Assembly: GCA_038243635.1 (NCBI GenBank)
Contig: JBBSQW010000011.1
Location: forward strand, 50,152-114,151
Reading direction: 5' to 3'
DNA from: Pseudopedobacter sp038243635
GTDB lineage: Bacteria; Bacteroidota; Bacteroidia; Sphingobacteriales; Sphingobacteriaceae
DNA length: 64,000 nucleotides
A program made the position numbers and the translations under genes. The stretch's first letter is position 1; every line of letters begins with the position of its first letter. The notes beneath the pieces were generated by a model. The model was not told where the DNA came from, made no database searches, and saw nothing but the letters and a program-made list of their open reading frames with translations. Below, one piece after another: positions 17,476-26,227 of this stretch.

Positions 17476-18294
17476 ATGGGTATAGAAGTAACCGAGCAAG
17501 ATTCGCTTTACAATAATTTAGAGCTAAAATCTACTTCAGAAATTTTAAGCAACATCAACAAAGAAGATAAAACCGTAGCACTTGCAGTTGAAGAAGTAGT
17601 TTCTAAAATTGAAGATTTTGTAAATGCCGCGGTGGAAAAAATGAAAGACGGAGGTCGATTATTTTACATTGGCGCTGGAACTAGCGGACGCTTAGGTGTA
17701 CTTGACGCTTCCGAGTGCCCCCCTACTTTTGGGGTTCCGTTTGATTTAGTAGTTGGCATTATTGCAGGTGGTGATACCGCAATTAGAAGAGCTGTAGAAA
17801 ATGCCGAAGACGATAATGAACAAGCTTGGAAAGATTTAGAAAAGTTCAATATTAGTAAAAACGATGTTTTAGTAGGCATTGCAGCATCTGGCAGAACGCC
17901 TTACGTTATTGGTGGTTTAAAACGAGCTAATGAGTTAGGATTAATAACTGGTTGCGTTGTTTGTAATGCTGATAGCGCTGTAGCGGCAAGTGCAAAATAC
18001 CCTATAGAAGTTGTTGTGGGACCAGAATACCTTACCGGCTCAACAAGAATGAAAGCAGGAACTGCACAAAAGCTAGTTTTAAATATGATTAGTACCACCT
18101 TAATGATCAAATTAGGGAAAGTGAAAGGTAATAAAATGGTGGATATGCAGTTAACCAATAACAAACTGGTAAACCGGGGAATTAATATGATTATTGCCGA
18201 AACTGGGACAACTAAAGAAAACGCCACGCAATTGTTAAGCACTTATGGAAGTGTTAGAAAAGCAGTAGAAGCTTTTTTAACTGACCTGGAATAA
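17476..18294 (+). CDS. murQ: N-acetylmuramic acid 6-phosphate etherase
   Basis: MurQ cleaves the D-lactyl ether of MurNAc 6-phosphate to give GlcNAc 6-phosphate during recycling of cell-wall sugars. The 272-residue protein has the SIS-domain motif GAGTSGR (66-72) followed by DASECPPTFG with the catalytic Glu at about residue 80, and a second acidic site in AVENAEDD. GSTRMKAGTAQK, the family signature, is present. The product is slightly short compared with the roughly 300-residue E. coli enzyme but looks complete. An unknown gene follows 11 bases downstream and is probably cotranscribed. Confidence 0.95.
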   Translation: MGIEVTEQDSLYNNLELKSTSEILSNINKEDKTVALAVEEVVSKIEDFVNAAVEKMKDGGRLFYIGAGTSGRLGVLDASECPPTFGVPFDLVVGIIAGGDTAIRRAVENAEDDNEQAWKDLEKFNISKNDVLVGIAASGRTPYVIGGLKRANELGLITGCVVCNADSAVAASAKYPIEVVVGPEYLTGSTRMKAGTAQKLVLNMISTTLMIKLGKVKGNKMVDMQLTNNKLVNRGINMIIAETGTTKENATQLLSTYGSVRKAVEAFLTDLE

Positions 18295-18305
18295 AAACAC
18301 AAAAT

Positions 18306-18872
18306 ATGCATGAAATAGAGCCTTATTATAAATGGAGAGACGATTATATAGCGTCAGAAGATGAGCGCTCTCCATTTTATGAAATGGAATACAACGAATT
18401 TGAGTACGACAAACAAGTTTATAATTACCTTTTGCACCCGCAATGGGACTTTTTTGGATCACATACCCTTTACCTAAAAATTCTCTTTGTTGATTATGAC
18501 CGTAATTACGCAATTCTTGAATTTATTGGGGAATGGAATGATGCGATAGACAACGATATTATGTTGTTAAAAAGAGAAATTTTGGAATCTATCATGAGCG
18601 AAGGCATTGATAAATTTATCCTTATTGGCGAAAACGTATTAAACTTCCATTCATCTGATGATTGTTATTACGAAGAATGGTTTCAAGAAGTTGAAGACGG
18701 TTGGATCGCTGGAATAAATTTTAGAGAACACGTGATTGATGAATTTAAAACCAACAACATTGATTATTACATTAATTTTGGTGGTCAGCTTGATGATTTA
18801 AACTGGCGGCAGTTGAAACCATTGCAGTTTTTTGAAAAAGTTGAGGAGTTGATGACCAAACGATTGAATTAG
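18306..18872 (+). CDS. Conserved-looking acidic cytosolic protein, unknown
   Basis: The 188-residue product has no signal peptide or membrane segment and is strongly acidic and aromatic (many Asp, Glu, Tyr and Trp). It shows no motif I recognise. Its alternation of strands and helices (YAILEFIGEWNDAIDND; MSEGIDKFILIGENVLNF) suggests a single alpha/beta domain. It starts 11 bases after murQ and ends before a terminator, so it is the second gene of that operon, and a link with muropeptide recycling is possible but unproven. Confidence 0.75.
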   Translation: MHEIEPYYKWRDDYIASEDERSPFYEMEYNEFEYDKQVYNYLLHPQWDFFGSHTLYLKILFVDYDRNYAILEFIGEWNDAIDNDIMLLKREILESIMSEGIDKFILIGENVLNFHSSDDCYYEEWFQEVEDGWIAGINFREHVIDEFKTNNIDYYINFGGQLDDLNWRQLKPLQFFEKVEELMTKRLN

Positions 18873-18914
18873 AATTGAGTACCACCTCGGTAAACAAAAA
18901 CTAACAATATAAGA

Positions 18915-18936
18915 AAGCCACGCGAACGCGTGGCTT
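18915..18936 (+). terminator. Terminator after the murQ operon
   Basis: A perfect 10-bp GC-rich stem (18915-18924 with 18927-18936) is closed by only AA, so the loop will open by one or two pairs. A pyrimidine-rich tail follows. Confidence 0.75.
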
Positions 18937-18976
18937 CTTCATCAAAAACCTAAACATTATAACCGAAACAAACCAT

Positions 18977-18984
18977 TAAATTTG
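18977..18984 (+). promoter_or_regulatory. Putative -7 promoter element for aat
   Basis: TAAATTTG matches TAnnTTTG, 52 bases before the aat ATG. The -33 region is not recognisable. Confidence 0.4.
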
Positions 18985-19036
18985 CTGTAGATTTATGACG
19001 TTATAGCTACAAAAGGCTTAATCTGTCGTTCAAAAA

Positions 19037-19669
19037 ATGATATTTCAACTTACCGAAGAACTTATTTTTCCAAACCCGACGCTTGCTGATGAGGACGGCT
19101 TACTTGCTATTGCTGGAGATTTATCTTTGAACAGGTTAGTTTTAGCTTACCAAAACGGGATATTTCCTTGGTTTACTGAAGATGACCCTATTTTATGGTA
19201 TAGCCCACCAGAAAGGTTTGTGCTATTTCCCAAAGAAATAAAAATAAGTAAGAGCATGCGACAGGTTTTAAATAGCAAAAAGTTTAAGGTAACACACAAC
19301 CAAAACTTCAAAGCTGTTATTCAAAGCTGTGCAGATAGTAAACGAGAAGGACAAGATGGCACTTGGATAAACAGTTTGATTTTAGATGCTTATTTAAAGC
19401 TGCACAAAAAAGGCTATGCCCACTCTATTGAAGTTTGGGAAGGCGAAGAATTAGTCGGTGGCTTATACGGCGTTTTAATCAATCGGGTGTTTTGTGGGGA
19501 ATCTATGTTTTCTAAAAAAAGTAATGCTTCTAAAGTTGCTTTGATTTGGCTGTGCGAAAACGCCAATATTAAATTGATAGATTGCCAAGTTTACACTGAG
19601 CATTTAGAAAGCATGGGAGCAAGTTTAATTCCTCGATTTGAATTTCAACACTATCTCAAACACAACTAA
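19037..19669 (+). CDS. aat: Leucyl/phenylalanyl-tRNA-protein transferase
   Basis: Aat adds Leu or Phe to N-terminal Lys or Arg of proteins, marking them for ClpAP degradation in the N-degron pathway. The 210-residue protein shows the conserved blocks FPWFTEDDPILWYSPPERFV (about 43-62), the central GQDGTWI and the C-terminal GGLYGV/GESMFSKKSNASKVAL. The length is typical of the short bacterial form. It stands alone between two terminators. Confidence 0.95.
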   Translation: MIFQLTEELIFPNPTLADEDGLLAIAGDLSLNRLVLAYQNGIFPWFTEDDPILWYSPPERFVLFPKEIKISKSMRQVLNSKKFKVTHNQNFKAVIQSCADSKREGQDGTWINSLILDAYLKLHKKGYAHSIEVWEGEELVGGLYGVLINRVFCGESMFSKKSNASKVALIWLCENANIKLIDCQVYTEHLESMGASLIPRFEFQHYLKHN

Positions 19670-19762
19670 AATAGCTGAGAAGTGTTCCTTACATTAATTG
19701 TATCTTTAGCAACATTGTAAATCGAATGAGTCAACCAACAACTAAATTAAATAGTATAAAAA

Positions 19763-19797
19763 AAATCGACCATAGACTATTAATCTATGGTCGATTT
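19763..19797. terminator. Bidirectional terminator between aat and the OmpA gene
   Basis: A perfect 14-bp inverted repeat (19763-19776 with 19784-19797) has a 7-base loop and an A-run on the left. It separates two convergent genes. Confidence 0.85.
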
Positions 19798-19821
19798 ACC
19801 CAAATTGGGAATATTTATAAC

Positions 19822-20802
19822 CTATCTTACAATTACAGACATATCTACTCGTCTTGCGTTTTGTTCAGAAGATGATTTGTCCTCACCTCTAAAACTTACA
19901 ATCAAACGATTTTTTGCTATTCCGTTTTCCATAAAAGCAGTTTCTACACTTTCCGCTCTGCGCATAGAAAGTTGTTTGTTATAGTCAGACTTTCCTATAG
20001 GACTAGCCCAACCTTCCATCAAAACTTTTGCTTCTGGATATGTCTTTAAAATTTGAGTGAATTCTTTGATAGACTCAAAATAGTCAGCGCTCAATTTCTC
20101 TGAATTATTTGCAAAATAGACTTGTTGTTTAAAATAAGTCTTTTCTCCTGAATCGTTTTTCTTAACGGTTTTTCCAGGCGGGGTCATCTTCATTTCCAAG
20201 CTGTCCAAAGATCTTCTAACATCCATCAATCTGCTATTCATTCTGTCTAAGCTATCTTTCAGAGAACTTTCTCCTTTAACATTAGTAGGTTTAGCATTTC
20301 TCAAAGAATCGATTTTAGATTCTAAGTCTTTGATTTTATTGTTGTTTGAAGGAACCAAAGTTGTGGAGCTTCCAGTATTTGGGAGATAACCTTGACTAGA
20401 TCCTGAATTGCCAGGAAGAATATAAGTTGAATTATCTCTATTTCTAGATGGAGCACCATTATTATTTTGACCCATATTATCAACCCTTTGATTCAAGTAA
20501 CGCAACTCGTTCAAGATTTGCTGATTTGATCCCCCATCATATCCAAAATTTTGCATAGTTGGACGCTGTTGATAATTTTCTCTCAACTCGGCTAAATCTT
20601 GCTTTACCTGACCGCTTTGTCGCTCCATAAGCTGAGCTTTCCTAGCATCAGCTACTGTTTTAAGTAACGAAGCCAGCTCAGTTTTTGTCATTACGATTGT
20701 GTTTTTTTCAGTAGTCTTTCCGCTTTGAGCGAAAAGACTAGTTGAAAATAAAATACATACACAAGGTAATATTGTTTTTAATTTATTTAGCTGCAACATC
20801 AT
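19822..20802 (-). CDS. OmpA family envelope protein with coiled coil
   Basis: A 326-residue exported protein: signal peptide 1-25 (ends LFAQ), a charged helical segment near 35-75, a low-complexity Asn/Gly/Ser linker, a second helical segment (DLESKIDSLRNAK) and a C-terminal OmpA-like peptidoglycan-binding domain (about 215-326) with the YNKQLSMRRAESVETAFMEN motif. It should bind peptidoglycan noncovalently. It starts one base after the stop of the large beta-barrel protein gene, so the two products are probably made together and may act as a pair linking outer membrane and cell wall. Confidence 0.9.
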   Translation of the reverse strand: MMLQLNKLKTILPCVCILFSTSLFAQSGKTTEKNTIVMTKTELASLLKTVADARKAQLMERQSGQVKQDLAELRENYQQRPTMQNFGYDGGSNQQILNELRYLNQRVDNMGQNNNGAPSRNRDNSTYILPGNSGSSQGYLPNTGSSTTLVPSNNNKIKDLESKIDSLRNAKPTNVKGESSLKDSLDRMNSRLMDVRRSLDSLEMKMTPPGKTVKKNDSGEKTYFKQQVYFANNSEKLSADYFESIKEFTQILKTYPEAKVLMEGWASPIGKSDYNKQLSMRRAESVETAFMENGIAKNRLIVSFRGEDKSSSEQNARRVDMSVIVR

Positions 20803-20803
20803 A

Positions 20804-23092
20804 TTAAAAATTTAGTTTGTATCCAACAGATATTCTGTGAATATCGATAAAATTATGAGCGGTGTAATCTGCAAACAACTTTCCGCCTAAAAGGTTGAAT
20901 GATGTACCTAACACAATGTTAGGGCTAAAAGTGCTTTTACCAACAGCATCGTTATAACCAAGGCCTAAACCAATGTAAGGGTTCAAAATAACTCCTGCAT
21001 CATAAGTAAATGGCAGTATTACGTTGGCGTTAATTCCGAAGCCAGTATTTTTACCTGGAACCAAATAGAAGTCTGGCATGAACTGAAACGGTGTGTTAGT
21101 AAATGCATAGTTTCCTCTAATTCCAATTACCATACCCACTCTATCAGCGATAGCGAAACCAGTAAAAACTGATGTTCCTTGATTTACCACCCATCCAGTT
21201 GCAACGCCTTTAATTTTAGCTTCCTCTTTAAGGGTAGTATTACCATCTGCATCTGTAACTAACTTAGTTTCTGTAGGCTGTGCAATTTGCGCTGGACCTA
21301 CAGGCGCTTGTTGTCCTGATGAAATTACTACTGTTTTATCTTGATTCTGGTTTTGAGCATTTCCACTCAAATTATCAACTCTATCAGTGTTTCTGTCGAT
21401 TTTTCTGTCTAAATCATTTAACTTGTCAATAATTCTTTGTGAAGCATCTTCTTGACGAGCTGGAGTTAAATTTTGTTTGTATGATCCTGTGTTAACTTCT
21501 AACAACAAACGCTCTAAACGATCCATACGTTGATCAGTAGTTAACGTTTTGCGAGAATCTTCATCAACACCCTGAATTACTTTTTCAATTAAGTCTTCAA
21601 GTTCTTTTGGTGTCATTTCTACTTTAGACTCTCTATCAGCATTTTTCTCTTTTATAGTAGAGTTAGATTTAGAACCTCTATCTAATTCGCGTTCTAGGCT
21701 TTTCTTTTCCTCAATAACTTCAACCGCTTTTTTAGTATCATTATTTTTGTATGCATCAGAAAGCTCATCTTCTAATTCATCAATTCTTTTTTGGTAAGCT
21801 CGTGTTCTGTTGTCAACATTCTCATCAATCCTGTTTTGTATCATTTTGTCAGGATCACCAGGTTTTTTTCCAAGTTGTAAACGGATACCAGCAGAGTAAA
21901 CTGTATGCTTTTTCAATTCATCTGGCGCAACTGTGTTTACTAAATCATCAGCTGCTCTTTCAGAGGTAAACATCATATTCGCATCTCCAAACAATTCCAA
22001 ATTTGTACCAAGTGGTACATTTAATCCTAAACCACCTTTTGCAAAGTAGCCTGAAGTAGCACCAAATATCCCATCTTTGCCAACATAGCTATCGTAAGCA
22101 TTTAAGTAACCACCACCCGCAGTAATGTAAGGTACCAACCCGCGGGAAACATTTAATTTTGCAATGAAGTCACCGCCATACATTGCTAAATTGTCCCAAT
22201 CAGTAGAAACTTTTTCATCCTTCATAGCTTGAAAATAATAACCTCTCAGGCCAACATACTGATTAAAATCAAAACCAACTTTGCCTCCAGCAAAATAAGA
22301 ATCTGAAAAATTGCTCTCATTATCAAAATTAATAAAAGCACCAGCAGGTTCAAAAATCAACTTTAAACCACTTAATCCACCAGAATACTTATCTCGATAT
22401 GCTCTATCAATTGCACTAGACTCTTCTGGAGTACGGCCACCTAGGTAAAGTTGCAAACCAGCTAAAACAGACCAGTTATACATGCGGGATCTGCTATTGT
22501 CGTTCAAAAAGTTTTGAATATCGCTTTGATCTTGGCCGTCTTGGTATATTACCGAAGAAGGGTTTAGATTAAACACGGTATTTTTAGCTTCTAAATTAAG
22601 AAACAAACGCTCTCCCAATTTAATTTGAGTCCCTAAACCCACATTGGCATAAATTTGCTCAGATTTTTGTGTGTTTGCTGGACCGTTGATTGCGCTAGCA
22701 TCAACTTTTAGTTTTTGTATACCAGCCCCTAAGGTAAAGTATGGAACAAAAGTACCGCGTGTGGGAATGTTTGCTTTAAACTCTCCACCAAAACGCTCAA
22801 GATCCACTTTTCTAGAGTTGAAGTTGTTTATGAACTGATCCGAAAAAGTTCCGAATCCTGCTACCGTGTTTTTTAAATCTGTTGATTTTTCGTAACTTCC
22901 TCTAAGTTCGATTGCTTCGCCAAAACCAAAGCCTATTCTGCCTCCGTAAGTTACACCATCTTCGATGGCGGTCTTGTTATCAAACCAGTTATAGCCAACG
23001 GTAGGTTGTAAAGTTACAGTAACATCTTTTAATTGAGCAAAGGCACTGCTCCCAAGCAAGCCTAAAGTACAAATAGTAATAATTTTTTTCAT
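20804..23092 (-). CDS. Outer-membrane beta-barrel-like protein with three barrel segments
   Basis: The 762-residue product has a signal peptide (1-19, ends AFAQ) and three regions with the alternating amphipathic strands and Gly/aromatic pattern of small OMP barrels: about 20-215, 235-405 and 610-762. The last ends in the terminal-Phe strand VGYKLNF. A charged coiled-coil stretch (about 410-590, KKPGDPDKMIQNRIDENVD onward) separates the second and third. The first two segments look like related repeats. This architecture is unusual. No enzyme motif is present. The OmpA-type gene downstream is translationally adjacent. Confidence 0.8.
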   Translation of the reverse strand: MKKIITICTLGLLGSSAFAQLKDVTVTLQPTVGYNWFDNKTAIEDGVTYGGRIGFGFGEAIELRGSYEKSTDLKNTVAGFGTFSDQFINNFNSRKVDLERFGGEFKANIPTRGTFVPYFTLGAGIQKLKVDASAINGPANTQKSEQIYANVGLGTQIKLGERLFLNLEAKNTVFNLNPSSVIYQDGQDQSDIQNFLNDNSRSRMYNWSVLAGLQLYLGGRTPEESSAIDRAYRDKYSGGLSGLKLIFEPAGAFINFDNESNFSDSYFAGGKVGFDFNQYVGLRGYYFQAMKDEKVSTDWDNLAMYGGDFIAKLNVSRGLVPYITAGGGYLNAYDSYVGKDGIFGATSGYFAKGGLGLNVPLGTNLELFGDANMMFTSERAADDLVNTVAPDELKKHTVYSAGIRLQLGKKPGDPDKMIQNRIDENVDNRTRAYQKRIDELEDELSDAYKNNDTKKAVEVIEEKKSLERELDRGSKSNSTIKEKNADRESKVEMTPKELEDLIEKVIQGVDEDSRKTLTTDQRMDRLERLLLEVNTGSYKQNLTPARQEDASQRIIDKLNDLDRKIDRNTDRVDNLSGNAQNQNQDKTVVISSGQQAPVGPAQIAQPTETKLVTDADGNTTLKEEAKIKGVATGWVVNQGTSVFTGFAIADRVGMVIGIRGNYAFTNTPFQFMPDFYLVPGKNTGFGINANVILPFTYDAGVILNPYIGLGLGYNDAVGKSTFSPNIVLGTSFNLLGGKLFADYTAHNFIDIHRISVGYKLNF

Positions 23093-23309
23093 CTGATATG
23101 ATTTTTAATAACTAAAACCCCATTAAGTCAAGAATGATGCCAGTAAAAGGGTGTTTTTGGTATTTAAATTAAAATGACAAACTAGTTGTTATCAACAGTT
23201 ACCTGCTTCCGAAAATCATCTTGGTAACGAGAGGGAAATTAGAACGATAAGATTTCTTGAGTAATACATAATACGTTATAGGAAGGAGGTAGAGTGTGTT
23301 ATAACAAAA

Positions 23310-23338
23310 AAATCCTCAGTTTATTAAACCAAGGATTT
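23310..23338 (-). terminator. Terminator after the unknown lipoprotein gene
   Basis: Read on the minus strand, a stem AAATCCT/AGGATTT with inner GTTTA/TAAAC pairing is followed by a T-run, just after the stop at 23363. Confidence 0.75.
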
Positions 23339-23362
23339 CAATTAACATATTAAAAATGCTGC

Positions 23363-24421
23363 CTATTGATACTGAATATAAATCGGTTTTGGCGTTAGCT
23401 TCAACAATTCTTCAGGAGTCATTAAACGGTGTGGTGCTTTCTTTAAATCGTTTTTGTAAAAAATCTTAAATCCTACAAACTGAACTGGCTCTCTGTACAA
23501 GTAATGACGGTAAGTCCCTTTTTTCAACTCAGGCTCGCCCCAACCATCCATGTGCATTACCATCTGCACTTCTTTTTGCTTTTTAATGTTTTGGTAATTC
23601 TTCACCATTCCTTGTGTAAAACGGTGTACCACTAATATTTTAGCAGGTAAATTATTTTCTTTTACCAATTTAGTCAAGTAACCAGATGCGTAATTGATAT
23701 CTGCAGCATCATAGTAACCTATCCTTTTACCTGGTTTTTCTCCTGTTTTCATAGAAAACTCAGGATCGATACCTAAATGTACATTAGGCATCTTTAAATA
23801 TTTCTCTAAGCGTGGCAATTCTTTTTGTAAAGTACTCAACGCTACCTGCACATCTAAAAAAACGATAGCATTGTGCATTTTTGCAATTGCTAAAGCAGAA
23901 TCTATCTGACTATCTGGCATACGGTTGATATACATATTATCCTTACCAGGCGTTCCACTTGCTACTGTCGCGATGTAATGTATGGCAGCTATAGATTTAA
24001 TTACCGTATCTGCTTTATTCCATTTAGCAACTTCCGCATGAAGCATTCTCCACATTTCTTTAGGTGCGTATTCCCCCAAAGCACCCATTTTTTTAGAATA
24101 AAGGTTTCCGTAATAAACGATAACTCTGTTGAAAGGTAATATTGCACCGTTGATTGGCAAAGGATCAACTTTAACTGGCCATTTGCCGGTAGTATCGCCA
24201 TTTGCTAAATATTTTTGTAAATCATAATATTTTGCAGAATCAACTGGCGTATTTGTATTTTCCTTTGCTACGTCTGCAGTGGCTTCAACCTGAGTTGAAT
24301 CTTTTACTTGCTTTGCATCTGTTTGGGAAGTTTTACCGTCGGTATTTCCAGAGCAAGAGCAAAACAATGCAGCCGCAAGTACTAATTGAGGCAAAAGGAA
24401 ATGATTTTTTTGAGCTAACAT
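23363..24421 (-). CDS. Putative lipoprotein, possible TIM-barrel fold
   Basis: A 352-residue exported protein with lipobox CSC around residues 21-23, a Thr/Glu/Asp/Lys-rich spacer to about residue 75, and a globular domain with repeating beta-alpha units (VIVYYGN, AIVFLDVQVA, VHLGIDPEF, AKILVVHRFTQ, VQMVMHMDGWGE). The pattern suggests a TIM-barrel hydrolase-like fold with acidic residues at strand ends, but no known catalytic signature is clear. It has its own terminator and stands alone. I do not recognise the family. Confidence 0.75.
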   Translation of the reverse strand: MLAQKNHFLLPQLVLAAALFCSCSGNTDGKTSQTDAKQVKDSTQVEATADVAKENTNTPVDSAKYYDLQKYLANGDTTGKWPVKVDPLPINGAILPFNRVIVYYGNLYSKKMGALGEYAPKEMWRMLHAEVAKWNKADTVIKSIAAIHYIATVASGTPGKDNMYINRMPDSQIDSALAIAKMHNAIVFLDVQVALSTLQKELPRLEKYLKMPNVHLGIDPEFSMKTGEKPGKRIGYYDAADINYASGYLTKLVKENNLPAKILVVHRFTQGMVKNYQNIKKQKEVQMVMHMDGWGEPELKKGTYRHYLYREPVQFVGFKIFYKNDLKKAPHRLMTPEELLKLTPKPIYIQYQ

Positions 24422-24479
24422 TCTAATTAAAATTAAAGCGAAAAATAAGGCAAAGCATTGGTCTTTTACAAAAAAGATA

Positions 24480-25376
24480 TTAACAATTAAACAAACTAAA
24501 TTTACCGAAAACGCCTAAGGGTAAGTTAATTCCACTTCGGGCTTTCAGATATAGCTCACCAATGTTTAAATTTTCCACTTGTGGGTAAGCACCCCTTATT
24601 AAATTCTCCACAATAATGGATGAAAAACCTAAAGAATAAGTGTTTAAAATCAAGAAATGCTCTTCTGGATCTAGCAATTGCACCACGTCTCGCATCATTT
24701 CTCTAATCAAATCCTCAAGTTTCCATTTTTCGCCTTTTGGTCCATGACCGTAAGCTGGCGGATCTAATATAATTCCGTTGTATTTTTTACCTCTTTTCAA
24801 CTCGCGTTGTACGAATTTTAAAGCGTCCTCTACCACCCAGCGAATATCTTTTAAGTTAGATACTTCTTGATTTTCATTTGCCCAACTCACCACTTGTTTA
24901 ATAGAATCAACATGGGTTGTATCCGCACCCGCAGCTTTTGCAATTAAAGACGCACCACCTGTATAGGCAAACAAGTTTAATATTTTAGGCTCTGGCGTTT
25001 TAAATTTTTTGATGGATGACGAAATAAAATCCCAGTTTACGGCTTGTTCTGGAAAAATCCCCAAATGCTTAAAGGACGTTAAAGCCAAACGGAATTTAAT
25101 GGCAACATCATTGTTTTTATATTCGATGTGCCAACGATCTGGTGTTTTGGGATTCTTTTTAACCCACTCACCGCTGGTTGCTGATCGTCCCTTAAATTTG
25201 ATGTGATGCAGTTTTTGCCACTCGCTTTCTGGCAATAGCTTATCCCAAACGGCCTGTGGTTCTGGTCTAATCAGAATAACATCTCCAAATCGCTCTAATT
25301 TTTCAAAATCTCCACAATCTATCAATTCGTAATCTTTCCAATGCTGTGGAGTAAGTGCTTGTATATTTGGCTGCAT
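24480..25376 (-). CDS. Class I SAM-dependent methyltransferase, RlmI-like
   Basis: The 298-residue product has a small N-terminal strand-rich domain (1-100) followed by a Rossmann methyltransferase: motif I NLFAYTGGASLIAKAAGA near 135-152, a DSIKQVVSWANEN acidic loop after strand 2, and motif IV LDPPAYGHGPKG near 203-214. This resembles RlmI/RlmK-type 23S rRNA methyltransferases, although the PUA domain is not clear and the catalytic Cys expected in m5C enzymes is not evident after DPPAYG. RNA base methylation is therefore likely but not certain. It lies alone between a repeat-filled gap and the lipoprotein gene. Confidence 0.8.
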   Translation of the reverse strand: MQPNIQALTPQHWKDYELIDCGDFEKLERFGDVILIRPEPQAVWDKLLPESEWQKLHHIKFKGRSATSGEWVKKNPKTPDRWHIEYKNNDVAIKFRLALTSFKHLGIFPEQAVNWDFISSSIKKFKTPEPKILNLFAYTGGASLIAKAAGADTTHVDSIKQVVSWANENQEVSNLKDIRWVVEDALKFVQRELKRGKKYNGIILDPPAYGHGPKGEKWKLEDLIREMMRDVVQLLDPEEHFLILNTYSLGFSSIIVENLIRGAYPQVENLNIGELYLKARSGINLPLGVFGKFSLFNC

Positions 25377-25387
25377 GCGTTATTTAA

Positions 25388-25437
25388 TTTTGAATGAGAG
25401 AATTTTGAATGAGTGAATTTTGATTGATAGAATTTTG
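25388..25437. repeat. Tandem 15-base repeat, about 3.3 units
   Basis: Units TTTTGAATGAGAGAA, TTTTGAATGAGTGAA, TTTTGATTGATAGAA and a partial TTTTG follow one another. The adjoining stretch to about 25472 has degenerate ATTGACC-type words. It fills the gap upstream of the methyltransferase gene. Confidence 0.75.
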
Positions 25438-25474
25438 TTCATTGTCCGTTGACCATTGACCATCGACTATTAAC

Positions 25475-26227
25475 TTACTTCTTCTTCAACAATGTTTCCA
25501 TCAGCTTAGTAGCGAAAACAAACTCGTTCAGTTCCTTATTCTCTGTAGAGGTAATTTCATCTTTCGAACCTTCCCACCATTTTTCTCCTTGGTGCAAAAA
25601 TAAGATATGTTCTCCAATTCCCATTACCGAATTCATATCATGAGTTACGATAACGGTAGTAATATCATATTCCTCTGTGATTTCTTGCAATAGCTCATCA
25701 ATCATGATGGAACTTTTTGGGTCAAGGCCCGAGTTAGGTTCATCACAGAAAAGATATTTTGGATGCATGGCAATTGCTCTTGCTATGCCTACTCTTTTCA
25801 TCATTCCACCCGAAAGTTCTGATGGATAAAGCGCATTCTTACCTGCAAGATTTACTCGTTCTAACACAAAGTTAACCCTATCTAATTTTTCTGATTTGGA
25901 TTGTTCGGTAAACATATCTAGCGGAAAGCGTATGTTTTTTTCTACAGTCATGGAATCAAACAAGGCAGAACCTTGAAAAAGCATTCCAATTTCTTTACGG
26001 ATTTCTATCCGTTCTTGAGTGCTCATTTGTGTAAAGTCTCTACCATCATAAAGCACCTTGCCTCCGTTTGGCTCATGCAAACCAACCATGTTTTTCATCA
26101 GGGTTGTTTTTCCAGAACCAGAACTTCCGATAATCAGCGAAGTTACGCCGGGCTTAAAATCGGCGGAGATGCCTTTAAGCACTTCATTATCTCCAAAACT
26201 TTTGTAAATATCTTTAACCTCAATCAT
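25475..26227 (-). CDS. ABC transporter ATPase, MlaF-like
   Basis: The 250-residue ATPase carries Walker A GSSGSGKT (34-41), the ABC signature LSGGMMKRVGIARA and Walker B FCDEPNSGLDP. Sequence and pairing with an MlaE-type permease assign it to the Mla/MCE lipid transport family, which moves phospholipids between inner and outer membranes to keep outer-membrane asymmetry. Its ATG overlaps the permease stop by 4 bases, indicating translational coupling. No MlaD/MCE or MlaC gene is next to it in this window, so those partners must be elsewhere. Confidence 0.92.
   Translation of the reverse strand: MIEVKDIYKSFGDNEVLKGISADFKPGVTSLIIGSSGSGKTTLMKNMVGLHEPNGGKVLYDGRDFTQMSTQERIEIRKEIGMLFQGSALFDSMTVEKNIRFPLDMFTEQSKSEKLDRVNFVLERVNLAGKNALYPSELSGGMMKRVGIARAIAMHPKYLFCDEPNSGLDPKSSIMIDELLQEITEEYDITTVIVTHDMNSVMGIGEHILFLHQGEKWWEGSKDEITSTENKELNEFVFATKLMETLLKKK

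Noticed and set aside
17901..18242. Minus-strand frame of 113 codons inside murQ
   Set aside because: Antisense shadow of murQ with no recognisable protein features.
25388..25437. Tandem 15-base units as a CRISPR array
   Set aside because: Units abut directly without unique spacers and no cas genes are present.
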